DNA of 64,000 bases. Source: Limimonas halophila (GTDB lineage: Bacteria > Pseudomonadota > Alphaproteobacteria > Kiloniellales > Rhodovibrionaceae). The position numbers were made by a program, and so were the translations under genes. This document shows, in pieces, positions 18,246 through 26,487 of this stretch; the first letter of the stretch is position 1, and every line of letters begins with the position of its first letter. The notes under the pieces are model-generated. The model was not told the DNA's origin and made no database searches. It saw only the letters and a program-made list of their open reading frames with translations. The stretch is from contig NZ_FNCE01000004.1 of assembly GCF_900100655.1 (NCBI RefSeq), forward strand, positions 62,001 through 126,000, in the 5' to 3' direction.

Positions 18246-19547
18246 ATGGACACCACCGATCCGCTTCACAGCGTCGAAACGCACGAGTCCGCGGTGCGCA
18301 GCTACAGCCGCGACTTTCCCGTCACCTTCGCCACGGCGAAGGACGCCGTGATGCGCACGCGCGCCGGCGACGCCTACATCGACTTCTTCGCGGGGGCCGG
18401 GGCGCTCAACTACGGCCACAACAACGCGCTCTTGAAGCGCGCGCTGATCGACTACCTGGAAGGCGACAACGTCACCCACAGCCTCGACCTCGTCACCGAG
18501 GCGCGGGCCCGCTTCCTGCAACGCTTCCACGACATCGTCCTGGCCCCGCGCGGGATGGACTACCGGGTCATGTTCCCGGGGCCGACGGGCACGAACTGCG
18601 TGGAGGCGGCGCTGAAGATCGCCCGCAAGGTCACCGGCCGGCGCCCGATCGTCAGCTTCACCAACGCCTACCACGGCATGACACTGGGCGCCCTGGCGGC
18701 CACGGGGAACCGCGGCAAGCGCGGCGGTGCCGGAACGGCGCTGCCGGACGTGGTGTTCGCGCCCCTCGACGGCGCGCTGGGCGCGGGCGTGGACACGCTC
18801 GATCACCTGGAGGCCATGCTCGCCAACACCTCCAGCGGCGTGGACCTGCCCGCCGCCGCCATCGTGGAGACGGTGCAGGGCGAGGGCGGCGTGCATCCCG
18901 CCAGCATGGGCTGGCTCCAGCGCCTCCAGCGCATCTGCCGCGCGCACGGCATGCTGCTGATCGTGGACGACGTCCAGGCCGGCTGCGGGCGCACGGGCAC
19001 CTTCTTCAGCTTCGAGCCGGCGGGCCTGGACCCGGACCTGATCTGCCTGTCCAAGTCCATCGGCGGCTACGGCACGCCGCTGGCGCTGACGCTCATCAAG
19101 CCCGAGCACGACGTCTTCGCCCCAGGCGAGCACAACGGCACCTTCCGCGGCCATAACCCCGCCTTCGTGACGGGTGCGGCGGCGCTGGAGGCCTACTGGC
19201 GCGACGACGCCTTCGAACGCGGCGTGCGCGCCAAGGCCGAGATCGTGCGGGAACGGTTGGAGGCCATCGCCGCCCGGCATCCCGGCCTGAAGCCGTCCGT
19301 GCGCGGGCGCGGGCTGATGCAGGGCCTCGTGCTGGACGTGCCGGGTGCGGCCGAAGCCGTGTCCCACGCCGCCTTCGCGCGCGGGCTGATCCTGGAGACG
19401 GCCGGTGCGCGGGACGAGGTGGCGAAGCTGCTGCCGCCGCTGACGATCGACGAGGCCACGCTCAGCAAGGGCCTGGATATCCTTGCCGACGCCGTGGCCG
19501 CGGTTGCGCGCGAAATGGGCGGCGCCGAGCGGTCGGCCGCGGCGTAA
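18246..19547 (+). CDS. ectB: Diaminobutyrate-2-oxoglutarate transaminase
   Basis: A 433-residue class III PLP aminotransferase of normal EctB length. Motifs: FFAGAGALNYGHNN near the N-terminus, FPGPTGTNCVEAALKIARK (phosphate loop), IVDDVQAGCGRTGTFFSFE, and the PLP lysine in LSKSIGGYG (about residue 271). It converts aspartate-semialdehyde and glutamate to L-2,4-diaminobutyrate, committing carbon to ectoine. GAGG precedes the ATG at 18246. No ectC follows, which breaks the usual ectABC order. Confidence 0.95.
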   Translation: MDTTDPLHSVETHESAVRSYSRDFPVTFATAKDAVMRTRAGDAYIDFFAGAGALNYGHNNALLKRALIDYLEGDNVTHSLDLVTEARARFLQRFHDIVLAPRGMDYRVMFPGPTGTNCVEAALKIARKVTGRRPIVSFTNAYHGMTLGALAATGNRGKRGGAGTALPDVVFAPLDGALGAGVDTLDHLEAMLANTSSGVDLPAAAIVETVQGEGGVHPASMGWLQRLQRICRAHGMLLIVDDVQAGCGRTGTFFSFEPAGLDPDLICLSKSIGGYGTPLALTLIKPEHDVFAPGEHNGTFRGHNPAFVTGAAALEAYWRDDAFERGVRAKAEIVRERLEAIAARHPGLKPSVRGRGLMQGLVLDVPGAAEAVSHAAFARGLILETAGARDEVAKLLPPLTIDEATLSKGLDILADAVAAVAREMGGAERSAAA

Positions 19548-19587
19548 GACGCATGCGCAATGAGCGGAACTCATTGCCTCATTCTGT

Positions 19588-19607
19588 CTTTCTCCTAAAG
19601 GAGAAAG
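19588..19607 (+). terminator. Hairpin 40 bases after ectB
   Basis: CTTTCTCC-TAAA-GGAGAAAG is an 8-bp perfect stem with a tetraloop. It is a candidate terminator or processing stem for the ectAB transcript. Confidence 0.6.
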
Positions 19608-19705
19608 GACCCTGGCGAGGCTCCGCTGCTACATCCTCGGCTTGTCGTAGGTTCCGCTTAATGAGCGTTCGTATAAGACGGATCGCCACGACCCCAAAAC
19701 GACAA

Positions 19706-19731
19706 GCGGGGGCACCGGCCGGTGCCCCCGC
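19706..19731. terminator. 26-bp perfect palindrome, probable terminator
   Basis: Two 13-base arms (GCGGGGGCACCGG and CCGGTGCCCCCGC) abut with no spacer. This very stable structure lies between the convergent ectB and M24 genes and probably terminates transcription, perhaps from both sides. Confidence 0.7.
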
Positions 19732-19791
19732 ACGTCTCAAGACCGACGCAGGCGGTGAACACGCCGGGCGCCCACCGTCTGACTCAGGTTT

Positions 19792-19968
19792 CCACAGATC
19801 GTCTTTGGTCGTGAGTGACCCACTCGTCGCGGCATGACGCCGGTGTCGAGTGACATACGGTTCCAAGTATCATACTTGGTCGTGAGGGACCCATCCGTCG
19901 CCGCGCGACGCCGGTGTCGCGTGACAGAGGGTTCCAAGGATCATCCTTGGTCCAAAGATCATCTTTGG
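19792..19968. repeat. 71-bp tandem repeat carrying four CCAA..TTGG palindromes
   Basis: The palindromes are at 19792-19808 (imperfect), 19863-19879, 19934-19950 and 19952-19968. The first three are exactly 71 bases apart, and the fourth follows 18 bases after the third. The perfect ones are CCAAGTATCATACTTGG, CCAAGGATCATCCTTGG and CCAAAGATCATCTTTGG; their arms vary in a matched way. The bodies between the first three also repeat (GGTCGTGAGNGACCC and GACGCCGGTGTCG). The array ends at the base before the M24 stop codon. Confidence 0.85.
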
Positions 19969-21252
19969 TCAGACTTGCCTACCCAACAATGCATCGTCGT
20001 AGGGGTATTTGGAGAGCAGCTCGACGCCGTCGCCGGTGACGACGACCTCGTCCTCCAGCTTGATGCCCTCGGGGCCATTGGGTTCGCCGATGTAGCTCTC
20101 GACGGAGACGACCATGCCGGGTTGGAGGATGCCGTCGTTGGAGAAGCGGTCGAAGTCGCCGTAGTGGGCGATCATCGGCGTTTCGCCGTGCATGCCGACG
20201 CCGTGAATGACCGAGGGGTAGCGCAGGTCGTAGAAGCGTTCGGGGATCGGCCACGCCTTTTGCGCGATTTCGCGGAAGGACATCCCGGGTTTCAGGATCG
20301 ACATGTTGTACTGCACCTGCTCGTAGGCCATTTGGTACAGCATTTTCTGGTAGCCCGTCGGCCGGCCTGGGCCGCAGTGGAACGACCGCGACATGTCGCA
20401 GTAGTAGCCGTTGCAGCCGATGGTGTCGGTGTCGAGGTCGACCATCTCGCCGGGGCGGATGGGGCGTGAGCTGGCCTCGTTGAACCAGGGGTTGGTGCGC
20501 GGGCCGGAGTTGAGCAGCCGCGTTTCGATGAACTCCCCGCCGCCGCGGATGACGTTCTCGTACATCGTGGCGAAGAGGTCCTGCTCGGTGACGCCGGGGC
20601 GGATCTGGCGCTCGACGGCGGCGACGGCGGCCTCGGACGCCGCCATGCTCTGCGCCAGGCAGGCGACCTCTTCCGGCGTCTTCACCGCGCGGGTCCACAG
20701 GATGCGGGCGTTGCAGTCCTCCACCGTCAGGCCCTGGTTTTCCAGGCCGACGGCGAGCAGGTGGAAGCAGCGGTCCAGGCCGATCTTGGTGGCGCCGCCG
20801 CCGTGCTGGCGCACGAGGTCGGCGATTTCCTCGGCGAAGGGCGCGGCGGCGTCGGTGTCGCGCGCGTTGACCGAGGACCAGACGACCTTGGAGGTACGCG
20901 CCTCGTCGATCGTCTCCAGGTGGGTGGAGACGTGCGCGCTGCCCGGATACTCGAAGAGGATGACCGGCCCTTCCTGCGGCACGTAGATGTAGCGCGTGGA
21001 GTTGCGCAGGAAGTAGCCGAACATGTTGCGCGAGCCCGTGGCGTAGCGCTGGTTGTACGGGTCCAGCAGGACCACGGCCGCCAGGTCCGCTTCGCGCATC
21101 ATTGCCCGCAGGCGCTCCAGCCGTCCCGCCCGGAGCGTCTTGGGGTCGAAGTGCATGGGGATGGAGTCGCTCGTCATCGTGGGGCCGCTGGGCACCACGT
21201 CGAGATGCGCGCGCATCTCCTTGGGTTCGGTCCAGTTGCCGGAATCGTTCAC
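19969..21252 (-). CDS. M24-family metalloenzyme, DddP-like
   Basis: A 427-residue pita-bread (creatinase/aminopeptidase P) protein. Metal ligands are visible at Asp274, Asp276, Asp286, His350, Glu385 and Glu400, spaced as I recall for the DMSP lyase DddP. The stretch SGPRTNPWFNEAS also resembles DddP. Tyr345 matches the DddP active-site Tyr, but the DddP base Asp is Gly356 here, so DMSP lyase activity is doubtful. GTG 21252 is chosen because GAGG lies 7 bases upstream; ATG 21267 is an alternative. It lies downstream of the Fe/2OG gene, after a strong hairpin. Alternatives are a peptidase or another C-N/C-S bond-cleaving hydrolase. Confidence 0.82.
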   Translation of the reverse strand: MNDSGNWTEPKEMRAHLDVVPSGPTMTSDSIPMHFDPKTLRAGRLERLRAMMREADLAAVVLLDPYNQRYATGSRNMFGYFLRNSTRYIYVPQEGPVILFEYPGSAHVSTHLETIDEARTSKVVWSSVNARDTDAAAPFAEEIADLVRQHGGGATKIGLDRCFHLLAVGLENQGLTVEDCNARILWTRAVKTPEEVACLAQSMAASEAAVAAVERQIRPGVTEQDLFATMYENVIRGGGEFIETRLLNSGPRTNPWFNEASSRPIRPGEMVDLDTDTIGCNGYYCDMSRSFHCGPGRPTGYQKMLYQMAYEQVQYNMSILKPGMSFREIAQKAWPIPERFYDLRYPSVIHGVGMHGETPMIAHYGDFDRFSNDGILQPGMVVSVESYIGEPNGPEGIKLEDEVVVTGDGVELLSKYPYDDALLGRQV

Positions 21253-21321
21253 GGCGTGTCCTCGCATGGTTCTGGGCCAAGAGGCCGGGCCGCATCCGTG
21301 TTCTTGCGGAGCACGACCAAT

Positions 21322-21414
21322 CCCCACCCCCTCAATCTCTCCCCCTCCCCTTCGCTGAAGGGGAGGGGGAGACGGCGGCGGGGGCGCTGCCCCGCGCCGA
21401 CAGAGGGGGTGGGG
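21322..21414. terminator. Nested inverted repeats between Fe/2OG gene and M24 gene
   Basis: Outer 12-bp arms (21322-21333 CCCCACCCCCTC, 21403-21414 GAGGGGGTGGGG) enclose inner 16-bp perfect arms (21338-21353/21357-21372, GAAGGGGAGGGGGAGA on the right). The inner hairpin should terminate or attenuate the Fe/2OG transcript before the M24 gene. Confidence 0.8.
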
Positions 21415-21465
21415 TTGCCTCTAAATTAACGTCACAACAATCAGCTCGGTTTTTTAAACGGGCGA

Positions 21466-22365
21466 TCAGTCGCTCAGCTTGTCGCTGCGGCCGGCGTTCG
21501 TCGCTTCTTCCTGGTGGTGCACCTCGGCCGTGCGGCCGAAGAGCTTGCGCGTGCGCTCGGCCTTGCCGATCTGGCCCGGCTGCTTGGCGTAGCCCAGGAT
21601 CACGGTGTGGCGCTCGGACTCGCCCTCGACGCGCGAGACGCGGTGCAGCGAGAAGCGGCCGAAGAAGATCTGCACGTCGCCCGGCTTCACATCCAGCACG
21701 CGCACCTGCGAATGATCGCCGTGCACGACGCGGCCGACCTCGTCGAAATTCTCGTCCTCGCTGGAGCGGATCTCGGGCACGTACTCGAAGCGCCCGCCGG
21801 CCTCGGACTGCTGCGTCATCATCGTGACGATGAACTCGTTGGTGTCGAAGTGCCAGGGATGCTGGCAGTTCGGCTGCAGCACGTTGATGACCAGCCCGGC
21901 AAGCGGGTCCGCGTACTCGTAAATCTCCTCCACGCCCAGCACGTCGGCCAGGAACTGCTGGAAGCCGGGATCGTGGTAGAGGCGGCGGACCTCGGTGTCG
22001 GTCTCGATCAGGTCGCCCGCCACGAAGGCGTTGGTGCGGTCGGCGAAGGTGCGCTTGGGGTGATCCTCGGGCAGGCTGGGATCGTCCGCGCTGTTGTAGG
22101 GGTTCGTGTAGGTGTTGTTGTAGTGCGCCTTGGGCGCGAGGTCCGTCGTCTCCCCGCGCATGCGCTCCAGCGCCTCGGAGCGGACGAAGTCCTTGATGAC
22201 CGCGCAGCCCACGTCGGCGATCTGCTGGCGGTAGAGGTTCACCAGGTCCCAGTAGCGCTGGCTGCCGCGGTCGTGGATCGGATAGCTGTCGGTATCGATC
22301 GTGGTGTGCGCGACCGCGCCGACGGTGGCGTTCCCGGCCGGCTGAACCGTCTGCGGTGCGGACAT
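21466..22365 (-). CDS. Fe(II)/2-oxoglutarate oxygenase, HalD/BesD-like hydroxylase
   Basis: A 299-residue enzyme resembling the HalD/BesD amino-acid halogenase family (NVLQPNCQHPWHFDTNEF, GGRFEYVPEIRS, FFGRFSLHRVSRVEGESER). Iron ligands are His172, Asp174 and His241, with Arg252 for 2-oxoglutarate. Halogenases have Gly in place of the Asp, so this one should hydroxylate. Known relatives act on free amino acids; the substrate here is unknown. GGAGGG precedes the ATG. It diverges from a LysR gene across 195 bases, suggesting control by that regulator. It lacks the EctD signature, so it is not an ectoine hydroxylase. Confidence 0.82.
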   Translation of the reverse strand: MSAPQTVQPAGNATVGAVAHTTIDTDSYPIHDRGSQRYWDLVNLYRQQIADVGCAVIKDFVRSEALERMRGETTDLAPKAHYNNTYTNPYNSADDPSLPEDHPKRTFADRTNAFVAGDLIETDTEVRRLYHDPGFQQFLADVLGVEEIYEYADPLAGLVINVLQPNCQHPWHFDTNEFIVTMMTQQSEAGGRFEYVPEIRSSEDENFDEVGRVVHGDHSQVRVLDVKPGDVQIFFGRFSLHRVSRVEGESERHTVILGYAKQPGQIGKAERTRKLFGRTAEVHHQEEATNAGRSDKLSD

Positions 22366-22560
22366 GCCGTCCCTCCGTGGTGTTTTTTGGCGATCGAAAA
22401 TGGACGCTGTGTCCTTGCCAAGTTCACCGCATACGGTATGGTCGCCTCAGCGATGAGTTAAACGAATATACGAAATCATATCCATTTGGGCCTGCAATAC
22501 AAGGACCGTGACGGTCGGCGGCCGGCCCGGAACGGATCGCACGCCCGAGAGGAGGCAGGG
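22366..22560. promoter_or_regulatory. Divergent promoter region of the catabolic cluster
   Basis: These 195 bases hold promoters for the Fe/2OG gene (left) and lysR (right). An 11-bp palindrome CATACGGTATG (22430-22440) and an AT-rich partly symmetrical stretch (22463-22482) are the best candidates for LysR-type operator sites. Confidence 0.5.
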
Positions 22561-23505
22561 ATGGACCCCGAACTCCTGCGCGCCTTCGTCAGCGTGGCGG
22601 AGAGCCGCGGCTTCACCGCGGCGGCGCGCGCGCTCAACCGCACGCAGTCGGCCGTGAGCCTCCAGATCAAGCGCCTGGAGGAGCAGATCGGCGACAGCCT
22701 GTTCACGCGCACCAGCCGCAGCGTCGAGCTGACCGGCGCGGGCAGCGCGCTTCTGCCCTACGCGCGGCGCATCTTGCGCCTGCAGGACGAGGCGGAAGCC
22801 GCCGTGACCGCCGTCACCGCCACCAAGACGCTGCGCATCGGCATCTCGGAAGAGCAGGCGGCCTTCTACCTGCCTGGCGTGATCCCGACCTTCGCCCGCG
22901 AGCACCCGGACGTGCGCCTGGAGGTCGTCTGCGATCTGAGCAGCCGGCTCGTCGAGCACATGCAGGAGGGCAAGCTCGACCTCGCCCTCACCATCCGCCA
23001 CGAGCCCACCGCGACCGGCGAGGTGATCGGGCAGGAGCGGCTGGTCTGGGTGGCGGGCCACTATTTCCCGGCCGAGCCGGGCACGCCGCTGCCGCTGGCG
23101 CTCAACCCCACGGGCTGCATCTTCCGCGCGCATGCCATCGCGGCGTTGGCCCGGGCGCAGCGGCCCTGGTCGCTGGTCTACATGAGCGCCAGCCCCACCG
23201 GCATGAACCTGGCGCTGGACGCCGGCATGGCGCTGAGCGTGAAGGCCCGCCGCTCGGTGCCGGAAAGCTGCCGCATCGTCGACGAGGCCTTCGACCTGCC
23301 GGCGCTGCCGCCCGTTGACGTCGAGCTGCACCGCTCCGCCACCGCCGTGACCGAGGCCGCCGACACCTTCGCGCGCCTGCTCATGCGCGCGGTGACGGCC
23401 AGCGAAGACGTCACCGCCATGCCCAGCGCGGTGGAGATGGCCCAGGGCCAGGCCCGCGAGTCAGACTCCGAGCCAACGGCCCCCGCATCGGGGTCCACCG
23501 CCTGA
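22561..23505 (+). CDS. LysR-type transcriptional regulator
   Basis: A 314-residue LTTR. The N-terminal winged HTH covers residues 1-62 (ELLRAFVSVAESRGFTAAAR, LNRTQSAVSLQIKRLEEQIG) and the effector domain about 88-290 (LRIGISEEQAAFYLPGVIPTF). It probably senses a metabolite of the cluster's substrate and controls both the minus-strand oxygenase/M24 genes and the plus-strand genes. GAGGAGG precedes the ATG at 22561. A C-terminal tail of about 30 residues is longer than usual. Confidence 0.93.
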   Translation: MDPELLRAFVSVAESRGFTAAARALNRTQSAVSLQIKRLEEQIGDSLFTRTSRSVELTGAGSALLPYARRILRLQDEAEAAVTAVTATKTLRIGISEEQAAFYLPGVIPTFAREHPDVRLEVVCDLSSRLVEHMQEGKLDLALTIRHEPTATGEVIGQERLVWVAGHYFPAEPGTPLPLALNPTGCIFRAHAIAALARAQRPWSLVYMSASPTGMNLALDAGMALSVKARRSVPESCRIVDEAFDLPALPPVDVELHRSATAVTEAADTFARLLMRAVTASEDVTAMPSAVEMAQGQARESDSEPTAPASGSTA

Positions 23506-23514
23506 CACACGAAC

Positions 23515-23540
23515 CGCCGGGGCGGCGCGACACCCCGGCG
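23515..23540 (+). terminator. Hairpin after lysR
   Basis: CGCCGGGG (23515-23522) pairs with CCCCGGCG (23533-23540) across a 10-base loop. It begins ten bases after the lysR stop and ends 21 bases before the dehydrogenase start, so it could attenuate read-through. Confidence 0.5.
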
Positions 23541-23561
23541 CGCGGACCAGGAGAGAGCGCC

Positions 23562-25067
23562 ATGACCGAAGAACTCCCGCACTGGATCGGCGGCACGCGC
23601 ACCGCCGGCGGCAGCGGCCGCACGCTGCCCATCGAGAACCCGGCCACGGGCGAGATCGAGCGCCACGCCCCCATGGCGAACGCGGGCGAGGTGGACGCCG
23701 CCGTTCAGGCCGCCGCGCGCGCCTTTCCGGCGTGGTCGGCGACGCCGCCGGCCAAGCGCGCCCAGGTCATGTTCAAGTTCCGCGAAAAGATCCATCAGCA
23801 CATGGACGAGATCACGGAGCTGGTCTCGCGCGAGCACGGCAAGACGCTGGCCGACGCGCGCGGCTCGCTCATGCGCGGGCTGGAGGTGCTGGAGTTCACC
23901 TGCGGCATCCAGCAGTTCCTCAAGGGTGAGCTGTCGCCGGACGTCGCCACGGGCATCGACCTCAGCGACATCCGCCAGCCGCTGGGCGTCTGCGCCGGGA
24001 TCACGCCCTTCAACTTCCCCGAGATGATCCCGCTGTGGATGTTCCCCATGGCGATCGCCTGCGGGAACACCTTCGTCCTCAAGCCGTCCGAGCAGGACCC
24101 CTCGGCCCCGCTGCGGCTCGCTGAGCTGATGCACGAGGCCGGCCTGCCCGAAGGCGTGCTCAACGTCGTCCACGGCGACCGGGAGGCCGTGGACAGCATC
24201 CTCGACCACCCGCAGATCGAGGGGGTGAGCTTCGTCGGCTCCACCAAGGTCGCCGAGGTGATCCGCCGGCGCGGCACGGCCAACGGCAAGCGCGTTCAGG
24301 CCTTCGGCGGCGCCAAGAACCACATGGTCGTCATGCCCGACGCCGACATGGACCAGGCCGCCGACGCGCTGCTGGGCGCGGGCTACGGCGCCGCCGGCGA
24401 GCGCTGCATGGCCGTCTCGGTGGCCGTGCCCGTGGGCCAGGAGACGGGCGACGCCCTGATCGAGCGCCTGGCCCCGCGCGTGCGCAACCTGAAGATCGGC
24501 CCCTACACCGACACCGAGGCCGACATGGGGCCGCTCATCTCGTCCGCCGCCAAGGAGCGCGTCGAGGGCTACGTCGAAACCGGCATCCAGGAGGGCGCCG
24601 AAGCGGTCGTGGACGGCCGCGGCCTGACGCTCCAGGGCTACGAGAACGGCCACTTCATGGGCGGCACACTCTTCGACCGCGTGACTACGGATATGCGCAT
24701 CTACAAGGAGGAAATCTTCGGCCCCGTGCTCTCGGTCGTGCGGGCGGACACCCCGCAGCAGGCGCTCGACATCACCAACGGGCACGAATACGGCAACGGT
24801 GCCGCCATCTTCACCAGCGACGGCGACACCGCGCGCGCCTTCGCCAACCAGGTGCAGTACGGCATGGTCGGCGTGAACGTGCCCATCCCGGTGCCGCCCG
24901 CCTACCACAGCTTCGGCGGCTGGAAGCGCTCCATCTTCGCCGAGCACGACATCTACGGAGCCGAGGCCGTGCGCTTCTACACCAAGCACAAGACGATCAC
25001 CGCGCGCTGGCCGTCCGGCATCGGTTCCGGCGCCGGCTTCAACTTCAAGGGCTCCAGCGACAGCTGA
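23562..25067 (+). CDS. mmsA: CoA-acylating (methyl)malonate-semialdehyde dehydrogenase
   Basis: A 501-residue aldehyde dehydrogenase with the MMSDH features: GITPFNFPEMIPLWMFP (144-160), EGVSFVGSTKVAE, GGAKNHMVVMPDAD (249-262) instead of the usual ELGGK, and the nucleophile Cys282 in GERCMA. It converts malonate semialdehyde to acetyl-CoA or methylmalonate semialdehyde to propionyl-CoA with NAD and CoA. It is the terminal step of valine, beta-alanine, 3-hydroxypropionate and inositol breakdown. In this cluster it suggests a three-carbon semialdehyde is released. The paralogue label mmsA/iolA is not resolved. Confidence 0.92.
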   Translation: MTEELPHWIGGTRTAGGSGRTLPIENPATGEIERHAPMANAGEVDAAVQAAARAFPAWSATPPAKRAQVMFKFREKIHQHMDEITELVSREHGKTLADARGSLMRGLEVLEFTCGIQQFLKGELSPDVATGIDLSDIRQPLGVCAGITPFNFPEMIPLWMFPMAIACGNTFVLKPSEQDPSAPLRLAELMHEAGLPEGVLNVVHGDREAVDSILDHPQIEGVSFVGSTKVAEVIRRRGTANGKRVQAFGGAKNHMVVMPDADMDQAADALLGAGYGAAGERCMAVSVAVPVGQETGDALIERLAPRVRNLKIGPYTDTEADMGPLISSAAKERVEGYVETGIQEGAEAVVDGRGLTLQGYENGHFMGGTLFDRVTTDMRIYKEEIFGPVLSVVRADTPQQALDITNGHEYGNGAAIFTSDGDTARAFANQVQYGMVGVNVPIPVPPAYHSFGGWKRSIFAEHDIYGAEAVRFYTKHKTITARWPSGIGSGAGFNFKGSSDS

Positions 25068-25090
25068 CGCCCGCCGGCAAACCGGGAAAC

Positions 25091-25122
25091 CCGACGGCCG
25101 CACCCCCCCGTGCGGCCGTCGG
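25091..25122 (+). terminator. Strong hairpin between mmsA and the MFS gene
   Basis: CCGACGGCCGCAC (25091-25103) pairs with GTGCGGCCGTCGG (25110-25122) across a six-C loop, 13 bp of perfect stem. It lies 17 bases before the transporter start and probably limits read-through. Confidence 0.75.
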
Positions 25123-25139
25123 CGTGTGGAGCACGGTCC

Positions 25140-26450
25140 ATGGCCGCCCCTGCGGAAAGGGTGAGCCGCAACGCGACGGTCCAAGCTGCGGGCGGCGTCT
25201 GGGCACTGCTGCTCGGCATGGGGCTGCTCATGCTGGGCAACGGGCTGCAGAGCAGCCTTTTGGGCGTGCGCGCGGCCTCGGAGGATTTCGGCAGCTCGGT
25301 CACCGGCCTGGTGATGTCGGGCTACTACATCGGCTTTCTCGGCGGCTCGCTGCTGACGCCGCGCGCGGTCATCCACGTTGGCCACGTGCGGGTTTTCGCG
25401 GCGATGGCCTCGATCGCCTCGATCGCGATCCTGGTCCACAGCCTCATGGTGACGCCGCCCGTCTGGGCCGTCATGCGCGTGGTCACCGGCTTCGCCTACG
25501 CGGGGCTCTACGTGGTCTCCGAAAGCTGGCTGAACGCCAGCGCGGGGAACGAGTTGCGCGGGCGGCTGCTGTCCGTCTACATGGTGGTGAGCTACACGGG
25601 CATGGGCGGCGGGCAGCTCATGCTCAACGCCGCCGATCCGGGCGCGTTCGATCTCTTCGCCATCTGCTCGGTCATCATCTCGGCAGCGCTGGTGCCCATC
25701 CTGCTCAGCGCCACCTCCCAGCCGGACACCACCACGCCCGCGCCGCTTCCCATCCGCCAGCTCTACCGCATCTCGCCCCTGGGCACGGTGGGCTGCTTCC
25801 TGACCGGCGTGGCCAAGGGCGCGACCTTCGGCATGGGCGCGGTCTATGCCCACATGATCGGCCTGACGGTCGCGGAGGTATCCGCGTTCATGGCCGCGCT
25901 GATCGTTGGCGGGGCGGTTTTCCAGTGGCCGCTCGGCAAGCTGTCCGACCGCATGGACCGCCGCAAGGTTGCCGTCGGGATCGCGCTCGGGGCGGCCGTG
26001 TCCGCCGCGCTGGCAGTCCCCGTGGCGCAAATCAGCACGCTCGGCCTGATCGCGCTGGCCGTGCCGCTGGGCGGGACCATCCTGACGCTGTATTCCGTGC
26101 TCATCGCCTACACCAACGACCATCTGGCCCACGAGCAGATGGTGGCGGCCAGCAGCGGCCTGCTGCTCGCGCTCGGGGCCGGCGCCATCCTCGGCCCGTC
26201 GACGGCCGGCTGGGCCATGGACATCCTCGGCACCGCCGGGTTCCTCTGGTACCTGGCGGCGATCCATCTCGTCGTGGTTGTCTTCGCCCTCTACCGCATG
26301 ATGCGCCGGTCCGTGCCGGTGGCCGTGCGGCGGGCGCTGACCGCCACGGTGCCGACACGGGCGCTGCCGCTGGGCACGGCGTGGTCCGGGCTCACCGCAC
26401 GCTCGTCGACCGAGGGGCGGGACGACGACACGACCACATCGCAGACATGA
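25140..26450 (+). CDS. Major facilitator superfamily transporter
   Basis: A 436-residue 12-TM transporter. The loop 2-3 region (YYIGFLGGSLLTPRAVIHVGHVRVFA) and the second-half motif GKLSDRMDRRKVA are characteristic of the YcaD/MFS_1 type. GGAG precedes the ATG at 25140. In this cluster it probably imports the substrate or exports a toxic intermediate; direction cannot be told. The nitrilase gene follows 37 bases later, so both are likely co-transcribed. Confidence 0.88.
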   Translation: MAAPAERVSRNATVQAAGGVWALLLGMGLLMLGNGLQSSLLGVRAASEDFGSSVTGLVMSGYYIGFLGGSLLTPRAVIHVGHVRVFAAMASIASIAILVHSLMVTPPVWAVMRVVTGFAYAGLYVVSESWLNASAGNELRGRLLSVYMVVSYTGMGGGQLMLNAADPGAFDLFAICSVIISAALVPILLSATSQPDTTTPAPLPIRQLYRISPLGTVGCFLTGVAKGATFGMGAVYAHMIGLTVAEVSAFMAALIVGGAVFQWPLGKLSDRMDRRKVAVGIALGAAVSAALAVPVAQISTLGLIALAVPLGGTILTLYSVLIAYTNDHLAHEQMVAASSGLLLALGAGAILGPSTAGWAMDILGTAGFLWYLAAIHLVVVVFALYRMMRRSVPVAVRRALTATVPTRALPLGTAWSGLTARSSTEGRDDDTTTSQT

Positions 26451-26487
26451 CGGCCCGAGGGCCGTCCGCACGCAGGGGAGGCAGACG

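Noticed and set aside
19553-19837. 94-codon frame after ectB as a possible ectC
   Set aside because: It lacks any cupin or EctC sequence and runs through hairpins and the start of the tandem repeat.
19737-19937. Small minus-strand frame with a repeated peptide
   Set aside because: The apparent peptide repeat is only the translation of the 71-bp DNA tandem repeat.
19969-21252. Ectoine hydrolase (doeA/eutD)
   Set aside because: M24 fold and proximity to ectAB fit, but the active-site neighbourhood resembles DddP, and no doeB partner is present.
21466-22365. Ectoine hydroxylase (ectD)
   Set aside because: It is near ectAB and is a 2OG oxygenase, but the EctD signature around the iron ligands is absent and the sequence follows the HalD/BesD type.
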